Shown here in pieces: positions 1 through 5,373 of a stretch of 7,871 nt of DNA (positions within the stretch are counted from its first letter, which is position 1; the number at the start of each line of letters is the position of its first letter). The translations under genes were made by a program, and so were the position numbers. Source of the DNA: Bacteroidales bacterium UBA7569 (GTDB lineage Bacteria; Bacteroidota; Bacteroidia; Bacteroidales; Paludibacteraceae); NCBI GenBank assembly GCA_002477945.1, contig DLLF01000035.1, positions 1-7,871 of the forward strand. The letters run 5' to 3'. The notes below the pieces were generated by a model. That model worked only from the letters and a program-made list of their open reading frames with translations. It had not been told where the DNA came from and did no database searches.

Positions 1-14
1 ATAACTCTTACCAT
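1..14 (-). CDS. Start of an unidentified gene, cut by the window edge
   Basis: An ATG at 14-12 opens a reading frame of which only M-V-R-V is inside the window. It overlaps the stop codon of the preceding small reading frame by 7 bp (ATGGTAA), the same tight coupling seen between other genes here. The region just upstream is G-rich (GGTGGGTGG), which could serve as a weak ribosome site. Nothing can be said about function; the call rests on the overlap alone. Confidence 0.3.
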
Positions 15-218
15 TTTACCACCCACCAAGTGCGCGGGAGGAGGTGAATAAATACTACTCTGTGCGGTGCTACTATGTGGCGAATAATACACTTCACGTC
101 CTGTATTCTCTCAAATCTGAGAGCGGGATAATCAAGGCGTATGCCGTTGAGATACGCAACATACTTGCCATTGAAATGCACGGTGTACGTGCCGTTGGGT
201 TGTTTCTTGATTTTTCAT
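8..218 (-). pseudogene. Small gene of about 69 codons with an apparent 1-nt frameshift near its start
   Basis: From the ATG at 218-216, read as written, the frame stops after 28 codons. One base over, an open frame runs to TAA at 10-8 and gives a coherent peptide: K-K-Q-P-N-G-T-Y-T-V-H-F-N-G-K-Y-V-A-Y then L-N-G-I-R-L-D-Y. That frame has no ATG of its own; its first stop upstream is the TGA inside ATGA of the start. Removing one A from the A5 run at 211-215 joins ATG to this frame as M-K-I-K-K-Q-P-N-G and gives 69 residues. The leader AATAAACAGCA before the ATG resembles that of the gene at 780, and the stop overlaps the next ATG by 7 bp, so both ends look genuine. The N-terminal half looks like a small beta-rich fold; the C-terminal third is hydrophobic. 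I do not recognise the family. An indel, a sequencing error in a homopolymer, or slippage would all explain it. Confidence 0.5.
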
Positions 219-227
219 TGCTGTTTA

Positions 228-395
228 TTAGTTTTCAAATTGGATTACTTGTTGTCTTTTCTCGAACCGCTCCTGTGGGGAGCAGTAGCAGTGTGTGTAG
301 TGGTCGGGCTCGGTGTAGCAGTTGCCGTGGTCGCACCACGCTGCCGTGTCTCCACCCTGCCAATAGGCGCAATGCTTGCAAGTACGTATTGCCAT
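228..395 (-). CDS. Small cysteine-rich (zinc-ribbon-like) phage protein, 55 aa
   Basis: The ATG at 395-393 follows the stop of the preceding gene by a single base (TAG-T-ATG), the same arrangement as at 3843, and the frame ends at TAA 230-228. The 55-residue product has six cysteines: a CxxC pair at C6/C9 (CKHC), then C21, C26, C36 and C38, with histidines at 8, 23, 32 and 35. The pattern C-x2-C-x11-C-x4-C...Y-T-E-P-D-H-Y resembles the many small phage proteins with a CxxC-CxxxxC knuckle followed by a T-x-P-x-D/E-x-C motif, so zinc binding is likely. The tail, from about residue 41, is charged (E-R-F-E-K-R-Q-Q). There is no signal peptide or membrane segment, so it should be cytoplasmic. Its role is unknown. 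Confidence comes from tight coupling and residue pattern. Confidence 0.7.
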   Translation of the reverse strand: MAIRTCKHCAYWQGGDTAAWCDHGNCYTEPDHYTHCYCSPQERFEKRQQVIQFEN

Positions 396-396
396 A

Positions 397-780
397 CTAC
401 AAGACGCTTTTCAGTTGTTCGATTACCTGCTCTTTGGTCGCGGTGCGCGGCATGCCAAGCAGGTCTTGCATTACATTCAGCGCAGCGGTGGAACTGTTCT
501 CAAAATCTCGGCGGACTATATCGACGTAATCCTCGTCATAATAGACAGTGTACCCACGTCTTTCGAGTTCGTCTTTGAGGTCGTAATCGTCTGCGTCCTC
601 TATGATGTCGAAGATATCGTCTTGACTTACGGTGTAGCCCTCTTTTTCGAGAGCAACGCATAACTCGTACACATCGAACTTGCAGTCCTCTACATTGATT
701 AACTCCCCTATTTGGTCGCACTCTTCACGCGCTACTATCTCTTCTATCAACTCTTCGGTTGTGTAGTCTTGAATTTCCAT
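397..780 (-). CDS. Acidic hypothetical protein with an internal duplication, 127 aa
   Basis: The product is strongly acidic, rich in D and E, and lacks membrane segments or a signal peptide. Two related blocks are visible: L-E-K-E-G-Y-T-V-S-Q-D-D-I-F-D-I-I at residues 44-60 and L-E-R-R-G-Y-T-V-Y-Y-D-E-D-Y-V-D-I-V at 72-89. The shared core is L-E-x-x-G-Y-T-V, as in the (D)ELxxRGYxV helix-turn motif found in various small phage proteins. The C-terminal part (about 98-127) looks like a separate helical segment. The start at 780 is preceded by an A-rich leader (AATAAACAATAAACA) and no Shine-Dalgarno site. It sits between the DUF551-like gene and the cysteine-rich gene and probably shares their transcript. 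I do not recognise a function; negative charge could indicate DNA mimicry or a protein-binding role, but this is only a guess. Confidence 0.8.
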   Translation of the reverse strand: MEIQDYTTEELIEEIVAREECDQIGELINVEDCKFDVYELCVALEKEGYTVSQDDIFDIIEDADDYDLKDELERRGYTVYYDEDYVDIVRRDFENSSTAALNVMQDLLGMPRTATKEQVIEQLKSVL

Positions 781-817
781 AATCTTTGCTGTTTATTGTT
801 TATTGTTGGTTGTTATT
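781..817 (-). promoter_or_regulatory. A-rich translation leader of the gene at 780
   Basis: On the minus strand this stretch contains AATAACAA followed by two AATAAACA copies and then GCAAAGATT before the ATG. There is no G-rich Shine-Dalgarno. A-rich, unstructured leaders of this kind are known to drive initiation in Bacteroidetes. Its first part also encodes the last residues (N-N-N-Q-Q-stop) of the upstream 91-aa protein. Confidence 0.5.
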
Positions 818-1075
818 GTCTCTCGGTATCACCCACCAGAGCGGGTGCTTGGTGTGGTTGAACGGGTAGGCGAGGAAATAGACCTCGCCTGTCTGCGTGC
901 GGACTATTACCTTTTGTCCGTCAGCGGGCTGTACCTCCGCCGTCCTGTACCAGCGTACCTCCACGAGGTCTTGGTGTATGGCGGGGTGTTCGTTTTCGAG
1001 TGCGTTGCGCACATCGTCTATGAGGTACATCGCCTGCTGCAACTGCTCTGTCATTTCTTGTTGTGTGAGTACCAT
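800..1075 (-). CDS. Small DUF551-like phage protein, 91 aa
   Basis: Residues 1-38 form a predicted helix rich in Q and E. Residues 42-86 read W-Y-R-T-A-E-V-Q-P-A-D-G-Q-K-V-I-V-R-T followed by a beta-rich stretch ending in W-W-V-I-P-R. This resembles the DUF551 pattern (W-x-P-V-x-E-x-x-P-x-x-G-x-x-V-L-V), a small beta domain common in phages and prophages with no known activity. The C-terminus N-N-N-Q-Q is coded by the A-rich leader of the next gene. The start at 1075 has its own leader AATAACAACTTG...AATAAACAAC, which lies inside the end of the 52-aa reading frame upstream and overlaps it by 25 bp. It should be cytoplasmic; the family assignment is by motif memory only. Confidence 0.75.
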   Translation of the reverse strand: MVLTQQEMTEQLQQAMYLIDDVRNALENEHPAIHQDLVEVRWYRTAEVQPADGQKVIVRTQTGEVYFLAYPFNHTKHPLWWVIPRDNNNQQ

Positions 1076-1209
1076 AGTCGTAGTTGTTTATTACAAGTTG
1101 TTATTCTGTCCTCTGTGCAAGCGGCTGTGCGTTCGTATTCGCAGCCGATACAGATATTTATCCCCTGTCTATACAGGCGGCTGACATCAGCCAAAGATTG
1201 AATAGTCAT
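1051..1209 (-). CDS. Possible four-cysteine mini-protein, 52 aa
   Basis: The ATG at 1209-1207 opens a 52-codon frame ending in TGA at 1053-1051. Cysteines lie at 20, 23, 31 and 39 (C-I-G-C, then C-x7-C spacing), which would suit a single zinc site. It fills what would otherwise be a 158-bp gap between the primase-helicase stop (1234) and the next gene (1075), in a region where genes are packed end to end. The leader ACAATAACTACAAAA resembles those of the neighbouring genes. Against it: it is short, and its last 25 bp overlap the start of the DUF551-like gene, whose leader it also contains. No family is recognised. Confidence 0.5.
   Translation of the reverse strand: MTIQSLADVSRLYRQGINICIGCEYERTAACTEDRITTCNKQLRLWYSHNKK
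1076..1105 (-). promoter_or_regulatory. A-rich translation leader of the gene at 1075
   Basis: On the minus strand this reads AATAACAACTTGTAATAAAC then AACTACGACT up to the ATG. The words AATAACAA and AATAAACA recur in the leaders at 781-817 and 7147-7175. No Shine-Dalgarno site is visible. The stretch lies within the 3' part of the 52-aa reading frame. Confidence 0.45.
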
Positions 1210-1233
1210 ATCTATGCATTTTTGTAGTTATTG

Positions 1234-3102
1234 TCAGAACGGGCAATCTTCGTCATCGTCCACGTGGTCAGAGGCAAAGGGGTCGTCGTTCTCGTTGTTG
1301 GTATCGAAATTGAACACGGCTGCCGCTTCTGCGTCCATCTGCTTTTGTTGGAGGTCGTTGATAAGGTGGTTGGAGTTGTCCCATTGCGGTTCTTGTCCCT
1401 CTGTATATGGCGTGTAGCGTCCGTTGTTCAGGTTGTACTTGAAATAGGCTGTGCCTACCTGTCCGAGATGTCGGAATTTGACTTTCGACACTCGCACCTC
1501 CACACGCTCTTGGAGTCGGTCGCGATGGACGATAATGCCGAAGTCGCATTTGTTGTAGAAGTGCGCCGAACCGCTGATGTCGTAGAGCGTTGGCACTTCG
1601 ATAGTGCCGTCTTTGGTCTTGGGTTGTTTGGTAGGGTGCGCCATAAGAATGACCAGTACATCGTTCTGTTGTGCGAAGTTGGTCAGTCGGTCAAGCACGC
1701 TACTGATATACTGCGTTTCGTTTTGATTGCCCTGCTCGTTCTCCAAGCGGTTGTAAGGGTCAATCACTAAAGCCTTGATACCTCGCTTGCGAACCAGGTA
1801 TTTGGCACGGTCGAGAATAGTCTGCAGGTGAAAATCGTTCTGGGGTGCTATGAAATAGAAGTCCGTCTCAAGGTGTAACTTGACTTGCTGATACTCGTTA
1901 TATGGGAGTGTTCCCTTACCGAACTTATGCCCCGTGAATTTCTCAATAAGTTTGGAAGCGTGGTAGGCGAGCGGTGCGTTCTCCGGACTGAAATAGGCAA
2001 ACCTCCAACCATAGCGTATGTTGAGCCGTTCTGCTATCTCGTCGATGAACTCCGACTTGCCGCTTCCGGGTATGCCTGTTACGATACAGAGCCGTTTGGT
2101 CTCGAAGGACAGCAGGTTGTCAAAATTGGGATGCCCGATGGTTACTCCTTTCTGCCAGCCGCTCTCGAAGAGTGCGTCAAGAGACTGCTCAAAGTCGGAC
2201 ACACTGAATATGCCCTCCACTTTGATTTCTTTGGCGTTGACAATGCACTCTCGCAGGCTCTGTTTGCCGTATTTTATCAGGTGTTCGTTAGCGTCCTTAC
2301 AGCCGTCCCCATACTCCACTATTCGGCAGCGTTCTACACCAAAACGCCTGATGAGTTCGTCACGCAAGATTGTGCCTTTGGCGTCAGTGTCGGAAGCGAT
2401 GTAGATGGTCTCCTTGTTGTCGAAATAGTCTTCAATATAGTCGTCAAGGTAGGTGAGATTGGCGTTTGCTCCGTTGGGTACTGATATGGTATTCGGAAAG
2501 CCACATTCGATGAATGATAGCGCGTCCATTTCTCCCTCTGTGATAATACATTCGGGTGTGTCCTTGATAGCGTCAATGTTGTAGGGCAGGAGTTCTGCGC
2601 CTTGGCAGAGTTTGAAGCATTTATCGCCTGTGCGGAACTTGGTATTGACGAGTTCTCCGTTTTTGTAGTAGTTGAACTGCACAGTGTTCCACTCTTTGCC
2701 TTTCTGCGGCATAAACTCCAGCCCCTCCGTGATACGCATTGTTTCCACGGTGGAACGACTGATAGCACGCCCCTCAAACCAAGCAATAGCCTTGTCCGAC
2801 ATTGCGGTTGTCTGTCGTGGTTTCGGCTTGCGATACACTTTCGGTTCTCTGCGTATGGGGTGAGGGTTGTACCACGGCTGTTGTTGCGCCCATTGTTTCT
2901 TCTCGCTGTCGGAGTATTCCTTGGCTATACCTTTGTAACCGCAATAGTGGCAGCAGAACTCTCCTGTTGCGAGGTTGCACGATAGCGATTTATCTCGCTT
3001 GTCGTGGCGTTCGTTGTGGCACATCGGGCAGAATACCTTGATATTACCATTTGTCCTGCCGTTAGGCACTTCTATACCGTATTTTTGCCAATTGATTGTC
3101 AT
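1234..3102 (-). CDS. Bifunctional primase-helicase: zinc finger, TOPRIM primase and DnaB-type helicase
   Basis: A 622-residue cytoplasmic replication-fork enzyme, expected to make RNA primers and unwind DNA, with the layout of T7 gp4. Zinc-binding region: C25-P-M-C28 and C51-H-Y-C54. TOPRIM: T-E-G-E-M-D-A-L at 188-195 with catalytic E190 and the D-T-D motif at 238-240. Helicase: Walker A G-I-P-G-S-G-K-S at 343-350, Walker B A-L-V-I-D-P-Y at 444-450 with D448, then V-I-L-M-A-H-P at 484-490, and a basic arm near 527-543. The tail D-D-D-E-D-C-P-F resembles the SSB acidic tip. Length is slightly above T7 gp4 (566 aa). The start chosen is the ATG at 3102, which forms an ATGA overlap with the preceding gene's TGA; the frame could extend 6 codons to a TTG at 3120, which is less likely. 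It follows the DUF6291 protein, a probable initiator or loader partner. Confidence 0.93.
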   Translation of the reverse strand: MTINWQKYGIEVPNGRTNGNIKVFCPMCHNERHDKRDKSLSCNLATGEFCCHYCGYKGIAKEYSDSEKKQWAQQQPWYNPHPIRREPKVYRKPKPRQTTAMSDKAIAWFEGRAISRSTVETMRITEGLEFMPQKGKEWNTVQFNYYKNGELVNTKFRTGDKCFKLCQGAELLPYNIDAIKDTPECIITEGEMDALSFIECGFPNTISVPNGANANLTYLDDYIEDYFDNKETIYIASDTDAKGTILRDELIRRFGVERCRIVEYGDGCKDANEHLIKYGKQSLRECIVNAKEIKVEGIFSVSDFEQSLDALFESGWQKGVTIGHPNFDNLLSFETKRLCIVTGIPGSGKSEFIDEIAERLNIRYGWRFAYFSPENAPLAYHASKLIEKFTGHKFGKGTLPYNEYQQVKLHLETDFYFIAPQNDFHLQTILDRAKYLVRKRGIKALVIDPYNRLENEQGNQNETQYISSVLDRLTNFAQQNDVLVILMAHPTKQPKTKDGTIEVPTLYDISGSAHFYNKCDFGIIVHRDRLQERVEVRVSKVKFRHLGQVGTAYFKYNLNNGRYTPYTEGQEPQWDNSNHLINDLQQKQMDAEAAAVFNFDTNNENDDPFASDHVDDDEDCPF

Positions 3103-3842
3103 AGTCCTGCGGGTATCCAAGTGTTAGTTTCCATAGAGAACACATAATCCTTGCTTGGACGTGGCGGTGCAGCCATCGGAACGGACGGAAGAATGTCAGA
3201 GTAGCGGCGGTTGCCCTCTTTGTCTATGTACTCGCCTACTCCGAGTTTGACTTCGGGTGCAGGTTTTTTCTTCGGGTCGAAGCCGTTGCGTTGTTCCCAA
3301 GTGCGAACGGCGGCTCGCCAATCTTTCATTGGACTACTGCCCACTTTCCACCCCTTGCTCTCGTAGAAGTCCACGAACGATTGGGCATTGATGCCGTTTC
3401 CTCTGTCTAAACAATAGGCGTGTACATCTTCAACGGTGGGCGGTATAAAACGCCCACTATTCTTTTTCTCCTTTTTCTTTCCATCTCCTATTTCCATTTC
3501 CTTATCCTTTATCCTATATCCTATTTCCTTATCCTCTATTGTTTTGTTATTGATTTGATTTGCATTTGTCTCTTTGACAGCATGGGTATTGCCTTGATTA
3601 CGGCTCACACCTATACCGTTTTGTCCGCCTTTGCGTCCTGCTTGTGAGCGTTTGACAGACTTTTCGAGTGTTGGGCGGACGAGAACCCAGTATCCTTTGA
3701 GTGTAGGGTTGGAAAATGCAGGCTCAATATCGTTTATGGCGAATTCGCAAATTGCCTTTATCATCTGCCCGCTTTCTTCATCAGAAAGATATTGTAATGC
3801 CTCATAATACGAAGCAAAGAATGTAAAACTATTTGCTGCCAT
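3099..3842 (-). CDS. DUF6291-type phage replication protein (probable initiator or helicase loader), 247 aa
   Basis: Three parts are visible. Residues 1-70 (F-F-A-S-Y-Y-E-A-L, then S-D-E-E-S-G-Q-M-I-K-A-I-C-E-F-A, ending in S-Q-A-G-R-K-G-G) match my recollection of DUF6291, a domain of Bacteroidales phages and prophages. Residues 71-130 are a low-complexity K/E/N linker with a 9-residue repeat (D104-K112 and D113-G121). Residues 131-185 (R-F-I-P-P-T-V-E-D-V, then F-V-D-F-Y-E-S-K-G-W-K-V-G, then M-K-D-W-R-A-A-V-R-T-W) match the helical C-terminal module of phage replisome organisers and DnaD-like loaders. The role in origin recognition or loading the downstream primase-helicase is inferred. 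The ATG lies 1 bp after the helicase stop (TAG-T-ATG) and its TGA overlaps the next ATG, so it is probably translationally coupled on both sides. Confidence 0.85.
   Translation of the reverse strand: MAANSFTFFASYYEALQYLSDEESGQMIKAICEFAINDIEPAFSNPTLKGYWVLVRPTLEKSVKRSQAGRKGGQNGIGVSRNQGNTHAVKETNANQINNKTIEDKEIGYRIKDKEMEIGDGKKKEKKNSGRFIPPTVEDVHAYCLDRGNGINAQSFVDFYESKGWKVGSSPMKDWRAAVRTWEQRNGFDPKKKPAPEVKLGVGEYIDKEGNRRYSDILPSVPMAAPPRPSKDYVFSMETNTWIPAGL
3461..3540 (-). repeat. Purine-rich degenerate repeat coding for the linker of the DUF6291 protein
   Basis: The plus strand is almost pure pyrimidine here, so the mRNA is purine-rich. A perfect 13-bp direct repeat ATTTCCTTATCCT occurs at 3496-3508 and 3523-3535, offset by 27 bp (nine codons), with related ATCCT copies between. 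It encodes the D-K-E linker repeat. In-frame spacing suggests duplication by replication slippage. Confidence 0.7.
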
Positions 3843-3843
3843 A

Positions 3844-5220
3844 CTACATTGTTGCTATTAGAGATTTGCGTAATTTCTCGTTGCGTTCGGTCCACTCAAA
3901 GGAACTCAACATCCACCTGCGATAGTCCTGTGGTATATCTTTGAGTTTTGTACCTTTGAACTTGCCAAATGGCATAATCTCAACGGGTGCTGCTGCTTTT
4001 GCGTCCACGAGTCGTGTATCCTCACGTGTGTACTTGCCTATATCGTGGATAGGTATGCCAGACAGGAGACGACCTCCTGTGCCGAACATCCGCCACATCT
4101 TTCCCTGCTCAAAGGTGATGTCCTCAACGCGCCCGAAGCGGTCTATGTTACCACCGATGTCGCACACAAGGCAGTCTCGTTTGTCGGGGTCTATACGTGT
4201 GCCTCGTCCGATTATTTGGTAATACAGGGCAATAGAAGCGGTTGATATACCCAGTACAATGCAGTCTATACCAGTAAAGTCGAATCCCGTGGAAAGCACA
4301 CGCACATTGAATAGCACGCGTAACTCGCCACTCTTAAAACGGTTGATTGTCTCCTCGCGCTCCTGCTTGTTCTGCTCTCCATAGACCACTCCTGCCCGCG
4401 GGTATCGCTGCGCGAGGTCTTTTGCGTCTTGTACGGACGGCACATAAGCCAATATATGTTGGCGTTCCGGGTGAGCCTGAATAGCACTTATCACATTGTC
4501 CGTACCTCCGTTGGCATAATAGGCGGCTTGTACGCTTTCTTCGGTGTACTCGGACTTGCTACTGTTGAATACCAACATAGAGCCGTCAAACGACTGTTTC
4601 TGATAAACAAGTTTTGACCAATAGCCAAGCCTGACCATCTCCTGCACCTGACCTACATAGAGTATGTCCTTGAAGAAATTACCTTTCTTTGACTTCGATG
4701 TGAGCATAACAAGTTTGGAGAATGTGTTGCCATTCAAGTCACGGTTCTGCTGCAACTTGACCGGTGTTGCCGTTATGCCGAGCGTGTGCGTTATGCCGCT
4801 CTCTTTTAAGAACCGTCCGAGCATAGAGGTACTCTCACGAGGGTAGAGGTGCGCTTCGTCAATCAACATCTTCGTGAAGCCTAATTGCTTGAATTTTGCT
4901 CCGAGAGCCTTGATTGACCCTATGGTTGCATAAGTTATTGGCGCAATCTCTTTTCGTCCCATAGAAGCAGAAAAAATGCCTGCATTTGAGCCGAAGCCAC
5001 CGCACAAGGCTACATATTTACGATAGTTCTGTTCGAGCAGTTCCTTTGACGGCTGTAAGACAATTAGATGTTCGCCACAGTATTTGGCGACATAGGCGGT
5101 CAGTATTGACTTACCCCATGCGGTAGGCAGTACGATGAGCGATGGACTCGGGTTTGGCTCGCGGAAGAAACGAATAGCCCTGTCAATAGGTTCTGTCTGA
5201 TTTTCGCGTAATGTTATCAT
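3844..5220 (-). CDS. DEAD/DEAH-box superfamily 2 helicase with a DUF3820-like C-terminal module
   Basis: A 458-residue ATP-dependent helicase or translocase acting on phage DNA. Numbered from the ATG at 5220: Q-like start T-L-R-E-N-Q (3-8), Walker A P-T-A-W-G-K-S (32-38), Walker B D-E-A-H (121-124), motif III T-A-T (150-152), motif V S-T-G-F-D-F (310-315) and motif VI Q-I-I-G-R-G-T-R (335-342). Residues 416-441 (M-P-F-G-K-F-K-G-T-K-L-K-D-I-P, then Y-R-R-W-M-L) match DUF3820-type sequences. The frame continues 45 codons upstream to an ATG at 5355, but those residues come from the inverted-repeat element and look non-coding (A-W-S-K-P-T-R-R-A-C-F-S-T), so I place the start at M-I-T-L-R-E-N-Q. 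No Shine-Dalgarno precedes it, only a T-run and CAACA. It lies between the exonuclease and the DUF6291 gene, which suggests recombination or replication restart. Confidence 0.88.
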   Translation of the reverse strand: MITLRENQTEPIDRAIRFFREPNPSPSLIVLPTAWGKSILTAYVAKYCGEHLIVLQPSKELLEQNYRKYVALCGGFGSNAGIFSASMGRKEIAPITYATIGSIKALGAKFKQLGFTKMLIDEAHLYPRESTSMLGRFLKESGITHTLGITATPVKLQQNRDLNGNTFSKLVMLTSKSKKGNFFKDILYVGQVQEMVRLGYWSKLVYQKQSFDGSMLVFNSSKSEYTEESVQAAYYANGGTDNVISAIQAHPERQHILAYVPSVQDAKDLAQRYPRAGVVYGEQNKQEREETINRFKSGELRVLFNVRVLSTGFDFTGIDCIVLGISTASIALYYQIIGRGTRIDPDKRDCLVCDIGGNIDRFGRVEDITFEQGKMWRMFGTGGRLLSGIPIHDIGKYTREDTRLVDAKAAAPVEIMPFGKFKGTKLKDIPQDYRRWMLSSFEWTERNEKLRKSLIATM

Positions 5221-5315
5221 TGTTGAAAAACAGGCTCTGCGTGTAGGCTTTGACCACGCCACAGCATTAGCGTTGCAGTCCGTTTCCGCAACTGCTGCCG
5301 TGCGCAGAGCCATTA
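5221..5315. repeat. Inverted-repeat, structure-forming element in front of the helicase
   Basis: A perfect 9-bp inverted repeat, GGCTCTGCG at 5233-5241 and CGCAGAGCC at 5303-5311, encloses about 60 bp with further nested pairings: CAGC 5262-5265 with GCTG 5294-5297, GTTGC 5272-5276 with GCAAC 5288-5292, and GGC 5246-5248 with GCC 5258-5260. Alternative pairings exist (GCAGT 5275-5279 with ACTGC 5291-5295; GCGTG 5239-5243 with CACGC 5255-5259). In a plus-strand RNA the outer stem could extend by three G-U pairs. On the minus strand the element is followed by TGTTTTT just before the helicase ATG. It may be a regulatory RNA structure, an attenuator or a small mobile repeat; I cannot tell which. 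Confidence 0.6.
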
Positions 5316-5373
5316 TAGGTTGATAAAGCCGTATGTGTGCTGTTGTTGGGGTCATAATGTTACGGCTGATAAA

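Noticed and set aside
44..578. Two overlapping plus-strand open frames (44-529 and 141-578), the first starting at a GTG behind GGAGG
   Set aside because: They run antisense to the tightly packed small genes, have low-complexity S/C/R-rich stretches, and overlap each other in different frames. The minus strand gives better protein-like sequence with coupled starts and stops.
1231..1770. Plus-strand open frame of 179 codons opposite the primase-helicase
   Set aside because: It is antisense to a strongly supported gene with zinc-finger, TOPRIM and Walker motifs and is V/L-rich, as expected of a shadow frame.
1885..2484. Plus-strand open frame of 199 codons
   Set aside because: It is antisense to the helicase/TOPRIM portion of the primase-helicase; it has no recognisable motif and no plus-strand neighbour.
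2334..2786. Minus-strand open frame of 150 codons inside the primase-helicase in another frame
   Set aside because: It is an S/T-rich out-of-frame translation of the TOPRIM region, where the main frame has clear catalytic motifs.
5218..5268. 16-codon minus-strand frame (M-L-W-R-G-Q-S-L-H-A-E-P-V-F-Q-Q) whose TGA overlaps the helicase ATG
   Set aside because: It is possible as a leader peptide for coupled translation, but it has no ribosome site and lies in the structured element, so it was not called as a gene.
5221..5311. Classical rho-independent terminator before the helicase
   Set aside because: The minus strand has a 9-bp GC-rich stem followed by TGTTTTT, but the loop is about 60 nt, and a full stop in the middle of the operon would separate coupled genes. 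Conditional attenuation remains possible.
5221..5315. Integron attC site
   Set aside because: The inverted repeats resemble attC only in being nested; the RYYYAAC/GTTRRRY boxes are not present and there is no gene cassette or integrase context.
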